Shown here piece by piece: positions 1-7,808 of a stretch of DNA of 64,000 bases (positions are counted from its first letter, which is position 1; the number at the start of each line of letters is the position of its first letter). Under the pieces are notes generated by a model. It did no database searches, was not told the DNA's origin, and saw only the letters and a list, made by a program, of their open reading frames with translations. Both the position numbers and the translations under genes were made by a program. Source of the DNA: Metabacillus crassostreae. GTDB lineage: Bacteria > Bacillota > Bacilli > Bacillales > Bacillaceae. Location of the stretch: contig NZ_JAFBDU010000003.1 of the NCBI RefSeq assembly GCF_016908395.1, positions 124,001 through 188,000 on the forward strand, read 5' to 3'.

Positions 1-3
1 CAT
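1..3 (-). CDS. Start codon of an off-window minus-strand gene
   Basis: The first three bases read CAT, an ATG on the minus strand. It is preceded on that strand by a strong Shine-Dalgarno sequence, GGGAGGG, four to five bases upstream. This looks like the translation start of a gene running leftward out of the window. Nothing of its product is visible. Confidence 0.4.
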
Positions 4-186
4 AACACCCTCCCAAAAAATAAATAAAGTATAACTTATCCGGATTCTCACAGATACCTTGTTGTATGCGATAGCTTTTTAGAGTGCTTGTGTATCAAAA
101 GGATAAGATCTTTATACTTTATTCTTAAATAGAAGTGTTGTGCTTTTCCTTAATAAAATGGTCAGTAAAATGCGGGTAGCTACTTG

Positions 187-1449
187 TCATGCTTTATGAC
201 CACCTACTAGTTTTGCACGGTGCTTCGCTGTCCCAGCTGTTGTGTATGACACCGCACGAAGAAGAGCATCTGATCCATATTTATGTCGAATCGAATCCAT
301 CACATATCCTAGTGTCCGCTCCTTCGTTCGATTTGGTCGAAATAAATCAAGCTGCATATCACAATCTTCTTCAATATTTGATAGCGCAATCGAAATCTTC
401 CTTACTGTTTTATTGGCATAAAATTTTTCAAATAGTTGTAAACAAGCTTCATAAATGTCCATTGTAATGTTTGTTGGCTGTTCAATTGTTACAGAGCGAT
501 GAAAACCACCCCCAAATTCATCACGGCTATAACCAATCCCAAGGCTAATTGTGCGCCCCACCTTTTTATGTTGTCTTGCTCTTCGGGCAACTTCTTCACT
601 TATCTCTAAAATGACATGCTTTACTTCCTCTGGATCTGGATAGTCACGAAGTAAGATCTGACTTTTGCCAAAGCTGATTTGCCCCTGCATAATCGGCGCA
701 CCAATCTCAGATAAATCTACTCCCCACGCGTGATAATAAAGCTGATTTCCCATTACTCCAAATTTCTTTTCAAGCAGTTCAAGTGGATAATTAGCAAGTT
801 GACCAACATTGAAGATCCCCATTCGATTCAAGGTTTTTTGAACTTTTGAGCCTATTCCCCACATTTCACTAAGTGGCTCAAGCTTCCAAAGCTTTCTTTC
901 CACATCATCATATGTCCATTCTGCAATACCAGTTTTTTTTGCTTCTGTATCTAAACAAATCTTGGCTAAAAGCATATTTGGACCAATACCAATTGCACTT
1001 GGAAGTTGAAATTCTCTCTCCATATCATCACGAATTTTTTCAGCAATCGTTCGTGCATCACCCCAAATATGCTCTACCCCATCCACTTCAATAAAGCTTT
1101 CATCAACGCTATACGTATGAATGGCCTCTTTTGGTACATAGCGATGAAATAGCTTTGTTAGCTCAGTAGAAATGCGAATATACATTGCCATCTTTGGATT
1201 TACAATTGTAATGCGAGGGTCATTAGGAACTTCAAAAAACCTCGAACCTGTTTTAATGCCAAATTCCTTTTTTAATCGTGGAGAAGCCGCTAACACAATA
1301 CTGCCTTGCCGCTCTGTATCACCAACAACAGCCAAATAGCATGTTAATGGATCCAACCCAAGTAAAACCGCAGCACAGCTTGCATAAAAGCTCTTTATAT
1401 CGATACAAAGAATTTTTCTTTTTGGCAATTGATCGTAATTTTCAATCAT
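187..1449 (-). CDS. yqjW: Y-family translesion DNA polymerase, YqjW/UvrX type (PolY2)
   Basis: Error-prone lesion-bypass polymerase of the UmuC/UvrX branch. About 420 residues, close to B. subtilis YqjW. The N-terminal palm carries CIDIKSFYASC (first metal aspartate) and the second catalytic acidic motif SVDESFIEVDG near residue 120. The thumb has helix-hairpin-helix-like stretches (MWGIGSKVQKTLNRMGI), and the C-terminal little-finger region ends near AKLVGGHKA. An upstream TTG would add five residues, but it lies inside the ribosome binding site. The ATG at 1449 has GGAGG eight bases upstream and is preferred. Two LexA-like boxes precede it, so SOS induction is likely. It lies beside YqzH- and YolD-like small genes, as in B. 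subtilis. A second Y-family polymerase (DinB) is at 17.2 kb. Confidence 0.9.
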   Translation of the reverse strand: MIENYDQLPKRKILCIDIKSFYASCAAVLLGLDPLTCYLAVVGDTERQGSIVLAASPRLKKEFGIKTGSRFFEVPNDPRITIVNPKMAMYIRISTELTKLFHRYVPKEAIHTYSVDESFIEVDGVEHIWGDARTIAEKIRDDMEREFQLPSAIGIGPNMLLAKICLDTEAKKTGIAEWTYDDVERKLWKLEPLSEMWGIGSKVQKTLNRMGIFNVGQLANYPLELLEKKFGVMGNQLYYHAWGVDLSEIGAPIMQGQISFGKSQILLRDYPDPEEVKHVILEISEEVARRARQHKKVGRTISLGIGYSRDEFGGGFHRSVTIEQPTNITMDIYEACLQLFEKFYANKTVRKISIALSNIEEDCDMQLDLFRPNRTKERTLGYVMDSIRHKYGSDALLRAVSYTTAGTAKHRAKLVGGHKA

Positions 1450-1468
1450 AGCCAATTCCTCCAAAATA

Positions 1469-1480
1469 GAATATATGTTC
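1469..1480. promoter_or_regulatory. LexA (DinR) box 1 upstream of yqjW
   Basis: GAATATATGTTC followed by G. The Bacillus SOS box is CGAAC-N4-GTTCG, and this copy has one half-site exact (GTTCG) and the other as GAAT. It ends about 20 bases before the yqjW start, where it would block transcription or early elongation. Confidence 0.65.
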
Positions 1481-1508
1481 GTATTTAAGTATATACTTTA
1501 TCTTAAGG

Positions 1509-1520
1509 GAATATACGTTC
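1509..1520. promoter_or_regulatory. LexA (DinR) box 2 upstream of yqjW
   Basis: GAATATACGTTC followed by G: again an exact GTTCG half-site and a GAAT half-site. It lies 40 bp, almost four helical turns, from box 1. Two boxes with the same imperfection suggest a genuine double operator rather than chance. Confidence 0.6.
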
Positions 1521-1638
1521 GATTTCAATGGTAGTTTTCACCAAGATTAAGACATGGATAGAGCGACATATAAGAAATGAAGGGTTCCTTACGACACCTT
1601 TAGGATAAATAAGTTATAATTCTTGCTTCATAAATAAA

Positions 1639-1800
1639 GGCTGTTTTCGCAAACTTTGTTGCTTTTAAATACACGAGAAATCAGCACAGTAGTAAGTCTA
1701 GTGGCATCTTTTCTTTATAAAATGGTAGCCTTTTATGCGAAAATACACTATTTCCACTGTATATTTTGGTTACATAGCAACAATCTTTCAGAAAAGAGCC
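1639..1800 (+). repeat. MITE-like repeat family I, copy 1 (162 bp)
   Basis: Begins GGCTGTTTTC, carries the shared block GTCTAGTGGCATCTTTTCTT, and ends GCAACAATCTTTCAGAAAAG followed by AGCC. The two ends are imperfect inverted repeats of about 24 bp (GGCTnTTTTC... / ...GAAAAGAGCC). It sits between yqjW and the YqzH-like gene and ends about 45 bases before that start codon. No reading frame in it looks real. Confidence 0.85.
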
Positions 1801-1844
1801 TAAATAAAAGAAAAGTCTGATACTATCAAATAGTGAGGTGTATG

Positions 1845-2033
1845 ATGGAAGAAAAGTTTCTATTAAAAATGCTAAGGAAAAGTTTTTTACAATATGGAAG
1901 AGACTTGAATGAAAATCCTCTTTCCAAAGAAGATACTGAAGGTTTATTAAAACAACTAAGAAAGTCAAAAACAGAAGATACAGAATGGTATGAAATCATT
2001 GAGGATATCGTATATAGTTATTTAACGAATTAA
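1845..2033 (+). CDS. yqzH: YqzH-like small protein
   Basis: A 62-residue protein starting MEEKFLLKMLRKSF and ending IVYSYLTN. It is rich in charged residues and probably helical, with no signal peptide or membrane segment. Length, the N-terminal 'EKFxxKM' pattern, the 'xxxEDIVYxxLTN' ending and its place next to yqjW match B. subtilis YqzH, which is uncharacterised. Of two adjacent ATGs I chose the second (1845), which has the better distance to GAGGTG; the first would add one Met. The identification rests on memory of the family and on position. Confidence 0.6.
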   Translation: MEEKFLLKMLRKSFLQYGRDLNENPLSKEDTEGLLKQLRKSKTEDTEWYEIIEDIVYSYLTN

Positions 2034-2075
2034 ATAGAGGATAAAAATGACAAAATTCAATTTCTACTTTACAAC

Positions 2076-2103
2076 TTGATTACTTGCTACTTTAGCGTAT
2101 AAT
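2076..2103 (+). promoter_or_regulatory. Sigma-A-type promoter for the 2275 gene
   Basis: TTGATT, a 16-base spacer, then TATAAT. It would give a leader of about 165 bases before the small gene at 2275. I see no riboswitch or strong hairpin in that leader. Confidence 0.45.
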
Positions 2104-2274
2104 CAATAATAATCAATCACGAAATTCCTCATGGTAGCTTACACCATAAACAAAATATTTTTAAAAAATTGTCTAGAGAAATCAGCTCCTAATTTTAATC
2201 CAACTATTCAAGAAAACAGCTTGTTAAACATTCAACATAGATAGAAATCACTTAATTTTCCTAGGGGTGTCAAA

Positions 2275-2493
2275 ATGGAGAGATTTTTTACCAAAGCAGA
2301 GCAATGGCAACAAGACAATATCCTTTTACGCGTAACTTACTCTAAAGCAAGAGTTGGCACAATCACTTTCTCCGGACGTGTGCTTCAAATATCACCTGAT
2401 CATAAACAGCTCTTATTTTATAATGATGATACGAAATCTGTCTTAAATCTAGAACTAAATGCAATAGATGACGTTCTACCTTTTGAAAATTAA
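2275..2493 (+). CDS. Small protein resembling the C-terminal half of YolD
   Basis: 72 residues with a clear ribosome binding site (AGGGGTG) before the ATG. The stretch LLRVTYSK..GTITFSGRVLQIS...LLFYND...LNAIDDVLPF has the alternating beta pattern of YolD-like proteins: 'itYy..G....i.GkI..id...k.i.l......i.l..I.dI'. YolD proteins are usually about 90-110 residues and are the regular partners of Y-family polymerases of the UvrX/YqjW type. Here the usual N-terminal helical part ('mpEh...L') is absent. It may be a shortened YolD relative serving the neighbouring polymerase, or an unrelated small beta protein. Function not established. Confidence 0.45.
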   Translation: MERFFTKAEQWQQDNILLRVTYSKARVGTITFSGRVLQISPDHKQLLFYNDDTKSVLNLELNAIDDVLPFEN

Positions 2494-2642
2494 TAAGTCC
2501 CTTACTGTTGGGGGAAACTGCATTATTACAAGGCTCTATTCCATCAAAAAAGATGCGACTAAACTATACTCATCACTGCTTTCTTCCAAGAAGTAAAAGC
2601 AACGAAATTTACGGAAAATAGCCTCAAGTAGATAACACAAGT

Positions 2643-2676
2643 AAACGCAGTCCTTAGATGAAACTGCGTTTTACTA
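2643..2676. terminator. Hairpin between convergent genes
   Basis: AAACGCAGT and ACTGCGTTT form a nine-base-pair stem with a TTTT run on the plus side. It lies between the plus-strand small gene and the minus-strand methylase and may end transcription from either side. Confidence 0.5.
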
Positions 2677-2685
2677 TATAAAGAC

Positions 2686-3627
2686 CTATTCACAAACAAT
2701 AACCTCTCTAGTAAATGTGCCCTTTTTTGCCACACAACGATCTCTTATGTTAAAACCAGCCTCTCGAAGGGGAGAATCAATAGGTTCAATTGTGATCACG
2801 ACAACTTTCTTTGCGATCCTTCTTGCACTTAATAGCATATCAAGCTTTTCTTCAAAAGGAAGTACTGAACAGAGATTATAGGGCATATCAATAATCGCTA
2901 CATCATAGGTATCTTTTATTTGCCTTATCTCTCTCAAAATCACTTCTCCTTCAAAGCCAAAAAATGCAATATTCTCTCTTGCTCCAGTTGTAACAAGCGG
3001 ATTACGATCACTGCCAACAATATTAATATTCATTGAAAGTGCTTCAATTAAAACCGTACCTATCCCACAACAAGGATCAATCGCAGTTACCCCATCAATA
3101 GAAGGAATAGCTATATTAACCACAGCTCTTGCAACACGCGTACTTAGAGCAGTTGAATAGTTTTGTGGTTTATTTTGATGATATAACCAAACAGAATCAC
3201 TTTTAGAATACTCTCCAAACATCCACTCCCCATCAACTTCCATTATGGCAAACTGGATCTGTGGAGCAAGTAAATCAACATTTCCTTTTAGTTGTAAACC
3301 AACCTTTCTTTCAATAAAGCGCCTTTCTTTAAAACCGAGTTTATTGGAATGATTTTCAAGACAAAGCACCTTAAATGTTTCTTCACCTATCTCTAGGCCT
3401 TCCACATGATGTATTAGTCCATCTAAGCTATCAGATTTATAAAGCACTTCAATTCTTTCTTTAATAAACGGACTTCGAGTTGGATTAATTCGTTTTGTAC
3501 TCTTCAAATATGATTTTTGAGAATCATATCCAAAGAGAGAACGCATTTCTAACTGACAAAGTGACTTTTCATCTTCATGAAAAGCGTAGGTGTATATGTA
3601 ATACAAGGGATCATTTAATATAGACAA
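2686..3627 (-). CDS. TRM11/UPF0020-like SAM-dependent methyltransferase
   Basis: 313 residues. The C-terminal half is a Rossmann methyltransferase with the SAM-binding motif DPCCGIGTVLIEAL near residue 180, the acidic loop VGSDRNP, and a catalytic D-M-P-Y motif (IIDMPYNL), a variant of the N/D-P-P-Y/F signature of RNA and DNA N-methylases. The RNA-methylase-like entry motif (ALSTRVARAVVNIA) precedes it. The N-terminal 150 residues probably form a THUMP-like RNA-binding part, but I cannot confirm that. Likely substrate is tRNA or rRNA guanine or adenine; the exact site is unknown. It is 20 bases from the GNAT gene on the same strand. Confidence 0.7.
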   Translation of the reverse strand: MSILNDPLYYIYTYAFHEDEKSLCQLEMRSLFGYDSQKSYLKSTKRINPTRSPFIKERIEVLYKSDSLDGLIHHVEGLEIGEETFKVLCLENHSNKLGFKERRFIERKVGLQLKGNVDLLAPQIQFAIMEVDGEWMFGEYSKSDSVWLYHQNKPQNYSTALSTRVARAVVNIAIPSIDGVTAIDPCCGIGTVLIEALSMNINIVGSDRNPLVTTGARENIAFFGFEGEVILREIRQIKDTYDVAIIDMPYNLCSVLPFEEKLDMLLSARRIAKKVVVITIEPIDSPLREAGFNIRDRCVAKKGTFTREVIVCE

Positions 3628-3647
3628 GCTTTTTCCACCTTTTTTTG

Positions 3648-4202
3648 CTAAATCGTTTTATCTCTATCGTCTTGTTCAAGCCATTCAGGTTTTAGTATAC
3701 TCATTTCCCAAAGACTCCAATAGCCTTGACCAACTTTCCGACAGTCTCTTAATAAACCTTCCTTTTTAAAGCCAGCTTTTTCATAGCAAGCAATCGCAGA
3801 AGCATTAAAGTCAAACACTCCTAAACTTACACGATGAAGATGGAGGTCATTGAATGCAATCTTCAATAGTTCAACAATCATTAAATAGCCGATTCCTTTT
3901 CCTCTTACACTTTCATCGCCAACTAATACTTTACCAATTCTAGCTGAGTTATTTTCTCTATCAATAGTAGATAAAGATATATGTCCAATAACATTACCAG
4001 TGTCTTTTAAGATCACACAATAAATAAGGCAATCAGAGTTATCTGTGTTAGAATTTTCCATATAATCCTCTAGTTGCTTTAAATCTAAAGGAAAGTGAAA
4101 AGCAGGTCCTCCCCATTGTATGAGAAACTCGGGTGTTTTAACCCAATTTATAAGCTGGTCCATATGAGAACGATCAAAATATCGCAATTCAATCATATAC
4201 AT
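3648..4202 (-). CDS. GNAT family N-acetyltransferase (RimJ/RimL-like)
   Basis: 184-residue GCN5-type acetyltransferase. Motif A, the acetyl-CoA pyrophosphate loop, is seen as SVRGKGIGYLM near residue 100. The following LHLHRVSLGVFDFNASAIAC and YEKAGFKKEGLLRDC are the typical C-terminal signature of RimJ/RimL-type enzymes. These enzymes acetylate protein N-termini, antibiotics or small amines; the substrate here is unknown. The ATG at 4196 (MIELRYFD) is an alternative start. It is followed closely by the methylase gene, possibly as one transcript. Confidence 0.8.
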   Translation of the reverse strand: MYMIELRYFDRSHMDQLINWVKTPEFLIQWGGPAFHFPLDLKQLEDYMENSNTDNSDCLIYCVILKDTGNVIGHISLSTIDRENNSARIGKVLVGDESVRGKGIGYLMIVELLKIAFNDLHLHRVSLGVFDFNASAIACYEKAGFKKEGLLRDCRKVGQGYWSLWEMSILKPEWLEQDDRDKTI

Positions 4203-4340
4203 ACTCCTTTAGTAACTTAAAATAGTAACTTTATATTACTACTGAACAAAAGAAAGGACAATTTTGATGATATTGATTCTTTAATCTACCCCTTATGAGT
4301 CATGTTTCCTAAGTGCATAACCCTATTATAAATTTAAAAA

Positions 4341-4497
4341 GGCTGTTTTCATAAACTTTGTTGCTTTTAGGAAATTGGAGGAAACAGCACTGTATATTGT
4401 CTAGTGGCATCTTTTCTTCTTAGAAATCGTACTTCGATAAAACACTGTTGTTAACAGATAATAAAATCATTTAGCAACAATCTTTCAGAAAAGAGCC
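4341..4497 (+). repeat. MITE-like repeat family I, copy 2 (157 bp)
   Basis: Starts GGCTGTTTTCATAAACTTTG and ends GCAACAATCTTTCAGAAAAG plus AGCC. It contains GTCTAGTGGCATCTTTTCTT. Within it GCTGTTTTC can also pair with GGAAACAGC 40 bases downstream, so the left end has two possible pairing partners. It lies between the GNAT gene and yqjQ. The rest of the 4203-4552 gap holds only a terminator. Confidence 0.88.
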
Positions 4498-4510
4498 TTT
4501 AAAAACAACA

Positions 4511-4541
4511 AAAAACACCATGCAAAAAAAGCATCGTGTTA
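4511..4541 (-). terminator. Rho-independent terminator of yqjQ
   Basis: On the minus strand AACACGATGC, a T-rich loop, then GCATGGTGTT followed by TTTTGTTGTTTTT. The stem is ten base pairs with one mismatch and a long U tract, directly after the yqjQ stop codon. Confidence 0.75.
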
Positions 4542-4552
4542 TGGCGTAAAAG

Positions 4553-5356
4553 TTATTTCTTATAAAAAGCTCTTCCAGCTATTCGTTCAAATAATCTTGG
4601 CATAACTTGGTATAACGTACTCCCAGCGTTCATCCAACCAGGTAAATTAATTTCCCGTTTAGGTGTTAACATCGAAGCAACTATTATTCGTGCTACCTTA
4701 TTAGGATCAAGCATCCAGCGTTCAACATTTTTGACATAATCACCTTTTTCATCAGCAATGTTGAAAAAATTAGTTTTAATAGGTCCTGGATTAACAGAAG
4801 TTACATAAATGTTACTAGGCTTAACTTCAAAACGAAGACTGTTTGTAAATCCTAATACAGCATGCTTACTAGCTGAATAAAGACTTGATTTTGGTGTGGC
4901 AATTTTACCAGCCTGTGAAGCAATATTGATTATATGACCTTTTTTCCTTTTAATCATCTGAGGTAACACCATTTTAGTACTAGCAATTAAACCATATACA
5001 TTAACCTCAAACATACTCTTCATTTCATCAAAAGTTGAATCAAGTACATCGTTAAAAATACCAAAACCTGCATTATTAACAAGAATATCAATTTGTCCAA
5101 CTTCTGATTCAATTTTTGAAAAGACCGATTGAATAGACTCCAGCTTCTGAACGTCTAGAGGATAGTAGTAACACGAAACACCATAATCTTTAGAAATTCG
5201 ATCAGCAAGTGTAGCTAATAATTCTTCTCTTCTCGCAAGTAAAATCACATGTGCCCCTTGTTTCGCACACTCTATAGCAATTTTCTCACCTATTCCACCA
5301 GAAGCACCTGTTATTGCAACATAACATCCTTGTATTCGCGTATTCATATTTTCCAC
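4553..5356 (-). CDS. yqjQ: Short-chain dehydrogenase/reductase YqjQ
   Basis: 267-residue classical SDR oxidoreductase. The NAD(P)-binding glycine motif TGASGGIG is at residues 17-24, NNAGFGIF (NNAG motif) near 95, the catalytic serine in NIASQAGK, and the Tyr-Lys pair in [10 protein letters not shown] near residue 160. PGPIKTNF follows the active site, as in the family. The basic ARR after the second strand suggests NADP(H) preference. Substrate unknown; the B. subtilis orthologue is uncharacterised. It is translated six bases after yqjP, so the two form one operon. Confidence 0.85.
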   Translation of the reverse strand: MENMNTRIQGCYVAITGASGGIGEKIAIECAKQGAHVILLARREELLATLADRISKDYGVSCYYYPLDVQKLESIQSVFSKIESEVGQIDILVNNAGFGIFNDVLDSTFDEMKSMFEVNVYGLIASTKMVLPQMIKRKKGHIINIASQAGKIATPKSSLYSASKHAVLGFTNSLRFEVKPSNIYVTSVNPGPIKTNFFNIADEKGDYVKNVERWMLDPNKVARIIVASMLTPKREINLPGWMNAGSTLYQVMPRLFERIAGRAFYKK

Positions 5357-5362
5357 CTCTAT

Positions 5363-6334
5363 TTATGTAACAAAATACATATGTTGATTCTTTGATATAT
5401 CCACTCTAATTTGACCGATTTCTTGTAAATAGTCAAGTTGACCGACTGTTTCTGACATCGTAAGCATTAGCTGTTTATGATAAATAGTTGGAAATAAAAC
5501 TTTGCTAACCTCAAAAGCAGTTAAAGGTTTTTCAGCAATGAATTTACGAACTTGTTCAGCTCTTTCAGCCTGTTTCTTTAATCTGTAAGTAATTAAATCG
5601 TTCACTTCTACAATATTTTCACCATGACCAGAATAAACAAGAGAGATTGGCAACTCTAGCAATTTAGCGAGAGATTCATTTAACTGAAGCTGTGGTTTAG
5701 GTCGATCATTCACACCTTCGATCATTGAAGGCTCTAGTAACGGGTTTGGTGAAATATGTTTAAGTAACAAATCACCACCTATTAACACTCTTGATTTTTC
5801 ATCGTATAATACGATATGACTTTGAGCATGACCAGGCGTTTCTAGTACACGCCAGTTATCCAGACCATCAATCTTATCTCCTTCTTTAAGAACACCTGTT
5901 AACTCTCTGTGACAGGAATAAACTAACATATCATTTAATCTTTTCACATATGGCATAAACCTCTGATCAACACCAAACTCAACTAAAATTCGTTCGAAAA
6001 ATTGAGCTTGCTTACTCATAAATTGTTGATCCTGTACTAACCATGGACTATTAAAGACGTGACCATAAACAGGAATATCTTTACTAAAAAAGTCCAGCAT
6101 TCCAACATGATCAGGATGGTGATGTGTAATAATAATCTGTTCAATATCCTCAGGCTTATAGCCAACTTCATTTAATTGTTGTAAAAACGAATGCCAGGCT
6201 TCTTCTGTTTTTGGACCAGCATCAACAAGTGTTAAACGTTCACCCTTAATCAAATAAACATTCACATCTCCAACTGGGAATGGTGTTGGCAATTCGAATT
6301 TGTAAACTTGTTCAGAATCTGTAATTGGCATCAT
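5363..6334 (-). CDS. yqjP: MBL-fold metallohydrolase YqjP
   Basis: 323 residues of the metallo-beta-lactamase superfamily. The zinc motif THHHPDHVGM (HxHxDH) is near residue 72, the third metal His is in ETPGHAQSH, the bridging Asp in IGGDLLL, and the last His in YSGHGENI. A C-terminal helical extension (residues about 240-323) resembles the winged-helix tail seen in hydroxyacylglutathione hydrolase- and LACTB2-like proteins. It probably hydrolyses a thioester or phosphodiester; the substrate is unknown. First gene of the yqjP-yqjQ operon, divergent from proI. Confidence 0.85.
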   Translation of the reverse strand: MMPITDSEQVYKFELPTPFPVGDVNVYLIKGERLTLVDAGPKTEEAWHSFLQQLNEVGYKPEDIEQIIITHHHPDHVGMLDFFSKDIPVYGHVFNSPWLVQDQQFMSKQAQFFERILVEFGVDQRFMPYVKRLNDMLVYSCHRELTGVLKEGDKIDGLDNWRVLETPGHAQSHIVLYDEKSRVLIGGDLLLKHISPNPLLEPSMIEGVNDRPKPQLQLNESLAKLLELPISLVYSGHGENIVEVNDLITYRLKKQAERAEQVRKFIAEKPLTAFEVSKVLFPTIYHKQLMLTMSETVGQLDYLQEIGQIRVDISKNQHMYFVT

Positions 6335-6549
6335 ACTCTCCGCCCCATTTATTATTTTTAAATAAAGCTATCTTTAATCATTTTTTCGTAAAATTAATGT
6401 TATATAGCTATTGTAACTTGTTAAAACACTAGTGTCATTATATTCAAATAATTCAACTATCATTCTCCTAACAGTACTCATGAGCATAACTCGATAAAAG
6501 CTTGACAAAGTACTAATTCAACAGTCATAATGAATAAAAATTCAGAACA

Positions 6550-6577
6550 TTGTATGTTTAAGTGAAATCAATATGAT
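6550..6577 (+). promoter_or_regulatory. Promoter of the proI T-box transcript
   Basis: TTGTAT, a 16-base spacer, then TATGAT, a good sigma-A promoter. The predicted start (about 6584) falls just before Stem I of the T-box. The rest of the 6335-6549 gap must hold the yqjP promoter; I see nothing else recognisable there. Confidence 0.6.
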
Positions 6578-6589
6578 CAATGTGTTGAC

Positions 6590-6806
6590 TAGGAATAGTA
6601 AATAGAATAGCAGCAGCAGAGAGTGAGACTCACGGCTGAAAGGTCCCATTGCAAGTTAATCTATTGAACCTGCCCTATGAGCAGTCAGGAAAAAACTGAC
6701 CGTATATCTGCGATAAAGATGAAAAGTTGGGAATGTTTTTTCCAAATAAGGTGGTACCGCGGAGTCAATTTCGTCCTTTTTAATGGGGATAGAAGTGGCT
6801 TTTTTT
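6590..6806 (+). ncRNA. T-box riboswitch (tRNA-Pro specific) leader of proI
   Basis: Stem I elements GAGAGTGAGACTCACGGCTG and AAGGTCCC are present, and the T-box core AAGGTGGTACCGCGG lies at 6748-6762. The specifier loop near 6666 reads GAACCTGC, giving a proline codon CCT at 6669-6671. A terminator stem (6763-6800, about 12 of 14 pairs) with seven Ts follows and is mutually exclusive with the T-box antiterminator. Uncharged tRNA-Pro would bind and allow transcription of proI. B. subtilis proI is known to be controlled this way. Confidence 0.93.
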
Positions 6807-6807
6807 C
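6763..6807 (+). terminator. T-box terminator
   Basis: AGTCAATTTCGTCC pairs with GGATAGAAGTGGCT (two mismatches, some G-U pairs) and is followed by TTTTTTT. The 5' part of its region overlaps the antiterminator sequence. Confidence 0.8.
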
Positions 6808-6909
6808 TTGTGAAAATTAACATATATTGTGATCGTATAAAATAGCGTTATCCAAAGAGTTCTTAAAATAAGCTATTGATAGAGTTCATAAACAAAAGGA
6901 GAATCGATT

Positions 6910-7752
6910 ATGGGTAGTATTGGATTTATTGGCGCTGGTTCTATGGCAGAAGCAATGGTGGCAGGATTATTAAAAGGAAAAGTATACAAACCAGAGGAAG
7001 TCACGGTTGCCAACCGCTCGAATTCCGCTCGCCTTGAGCAGTTATCTAAAATGTATGGAATAAAAACAACACATGATAAAGAAAGACTGGTAAAAGAATC
7101 ATCCATCATCGTTTTGGCAATGAAACCAAAAGATATACAAGCAGGTATTGATGGAATTCAAGAGTTAATAGAAAATCAATTAATCGTTTCTGTATTAGCA
7201 GGAATCTCATTTGAAACAATAACGAATATTCTTGGGAAACAAACTGCAATCGTACGTGCCATGCCTAACACATCAGCAGCAATCGGAAAATCAGCAACAG
7301 CTATAGCTGCTAGTAAAGATGTAACGAACGAGCAAATTGAAACTTGCAAATCGTTATTTGAGGCAATTGGTATATGTAAGCTTGTAGAAGAAAATCAACT
7401 TGATGCAGTGACAGGCCTTTCCGGTAGTGGTCCAGCTTACATTTATTATCTAGTAGAAGCGATGGAAAAGGCGGCTATTGAGGTAGGATTGGAATCAGCA
7501 GTTGCAAGAGATTTAATTGTACAAACTCTTCTTGGAGCTTCTGAAATGATTGCAATATCAGAAAAGCATCCCTCACAGCTTAGAAAAGAAGTCACAAGCC
7601 CTAACGGAACAACTGAAGCAGGCATAACAATTCTCAAGGAAAGAGGATTTGAAGACTCACTTGTTTCCTGTATTAAGCGAGCAACTGAACGTGCTACAGA
7701 ATTAAAAGAAATGTTTGAAGATGAACTTATTACAATAGAAAAAAGTGACTAA
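6910..7752 (+). CDS. proI: Pyrroline-5-carboxylate reductase ProI
   Basis: 280-residue NAD(P)H-dependent reductase that converts 1-pyrroline-5-carboxylate to L-proline, the last step of proline synthesis. The N-terminal Rossmann motif GFIGAGSMAEAM is at residues 4-15, AMKPKDI near 70, and the C-terminal helical domain has the family signature GLSGSGPAYIYYLVEAM near residue 175 and TSPNGTTEAGI. Full length for the family. The ATG has an AAGGAG ribosome binding site. Expression should rise on proline starvation through the upstream T-box. A strong terminator follows at once, so it is monocistronic. Confidence 0.95.
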   Translation: MGSIGFIGAGSMAEAMVAGLLKGKVYKPEEVTVANRSNSARLEQLSKMYGIKTTHDKERLVKESSIIVLAMKPKDIQAGIDGIQELIENQLIVSVLAGISFETITNILGKQTAIVRAMPNTSAAIGKSATAIAASKDVTNEQIETCKSLFEAIGICKLVEENQLDAVTGLSGSGPAYIYYLVEAMEKAAIEVGLESAVARDLIVQTLLGASEMIAISEKHPSQLRKEVTSPNGTTEAGITILKERGFEDSLVSCIKRATERATELKEMFEDELITIEKSD

Positions 7753-7781
7753 TGGAGTGAGTAAATCACTCCATTTTTTTA
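7751..7781 (+). terminator. Rho-independent terminator of proI
   Basis: AATGGAGTGA and TCACTCCATT form a stem around GTAAA, followed by seven Ts. It begins at the proI stop codon. Confidence 0.85.
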
Positions 7782-7808
7782 ATAATCAGGTTAATAAAAG
7801 CAAGACGA

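Noticed and set aside
1681-1968. 95-residue minus-strand reading frame
   Set aside because: It covers repeat copy 1 and the antisense of the YqzH-like gene, has no ribosome binding site and reads as hydrophobic nonsense.
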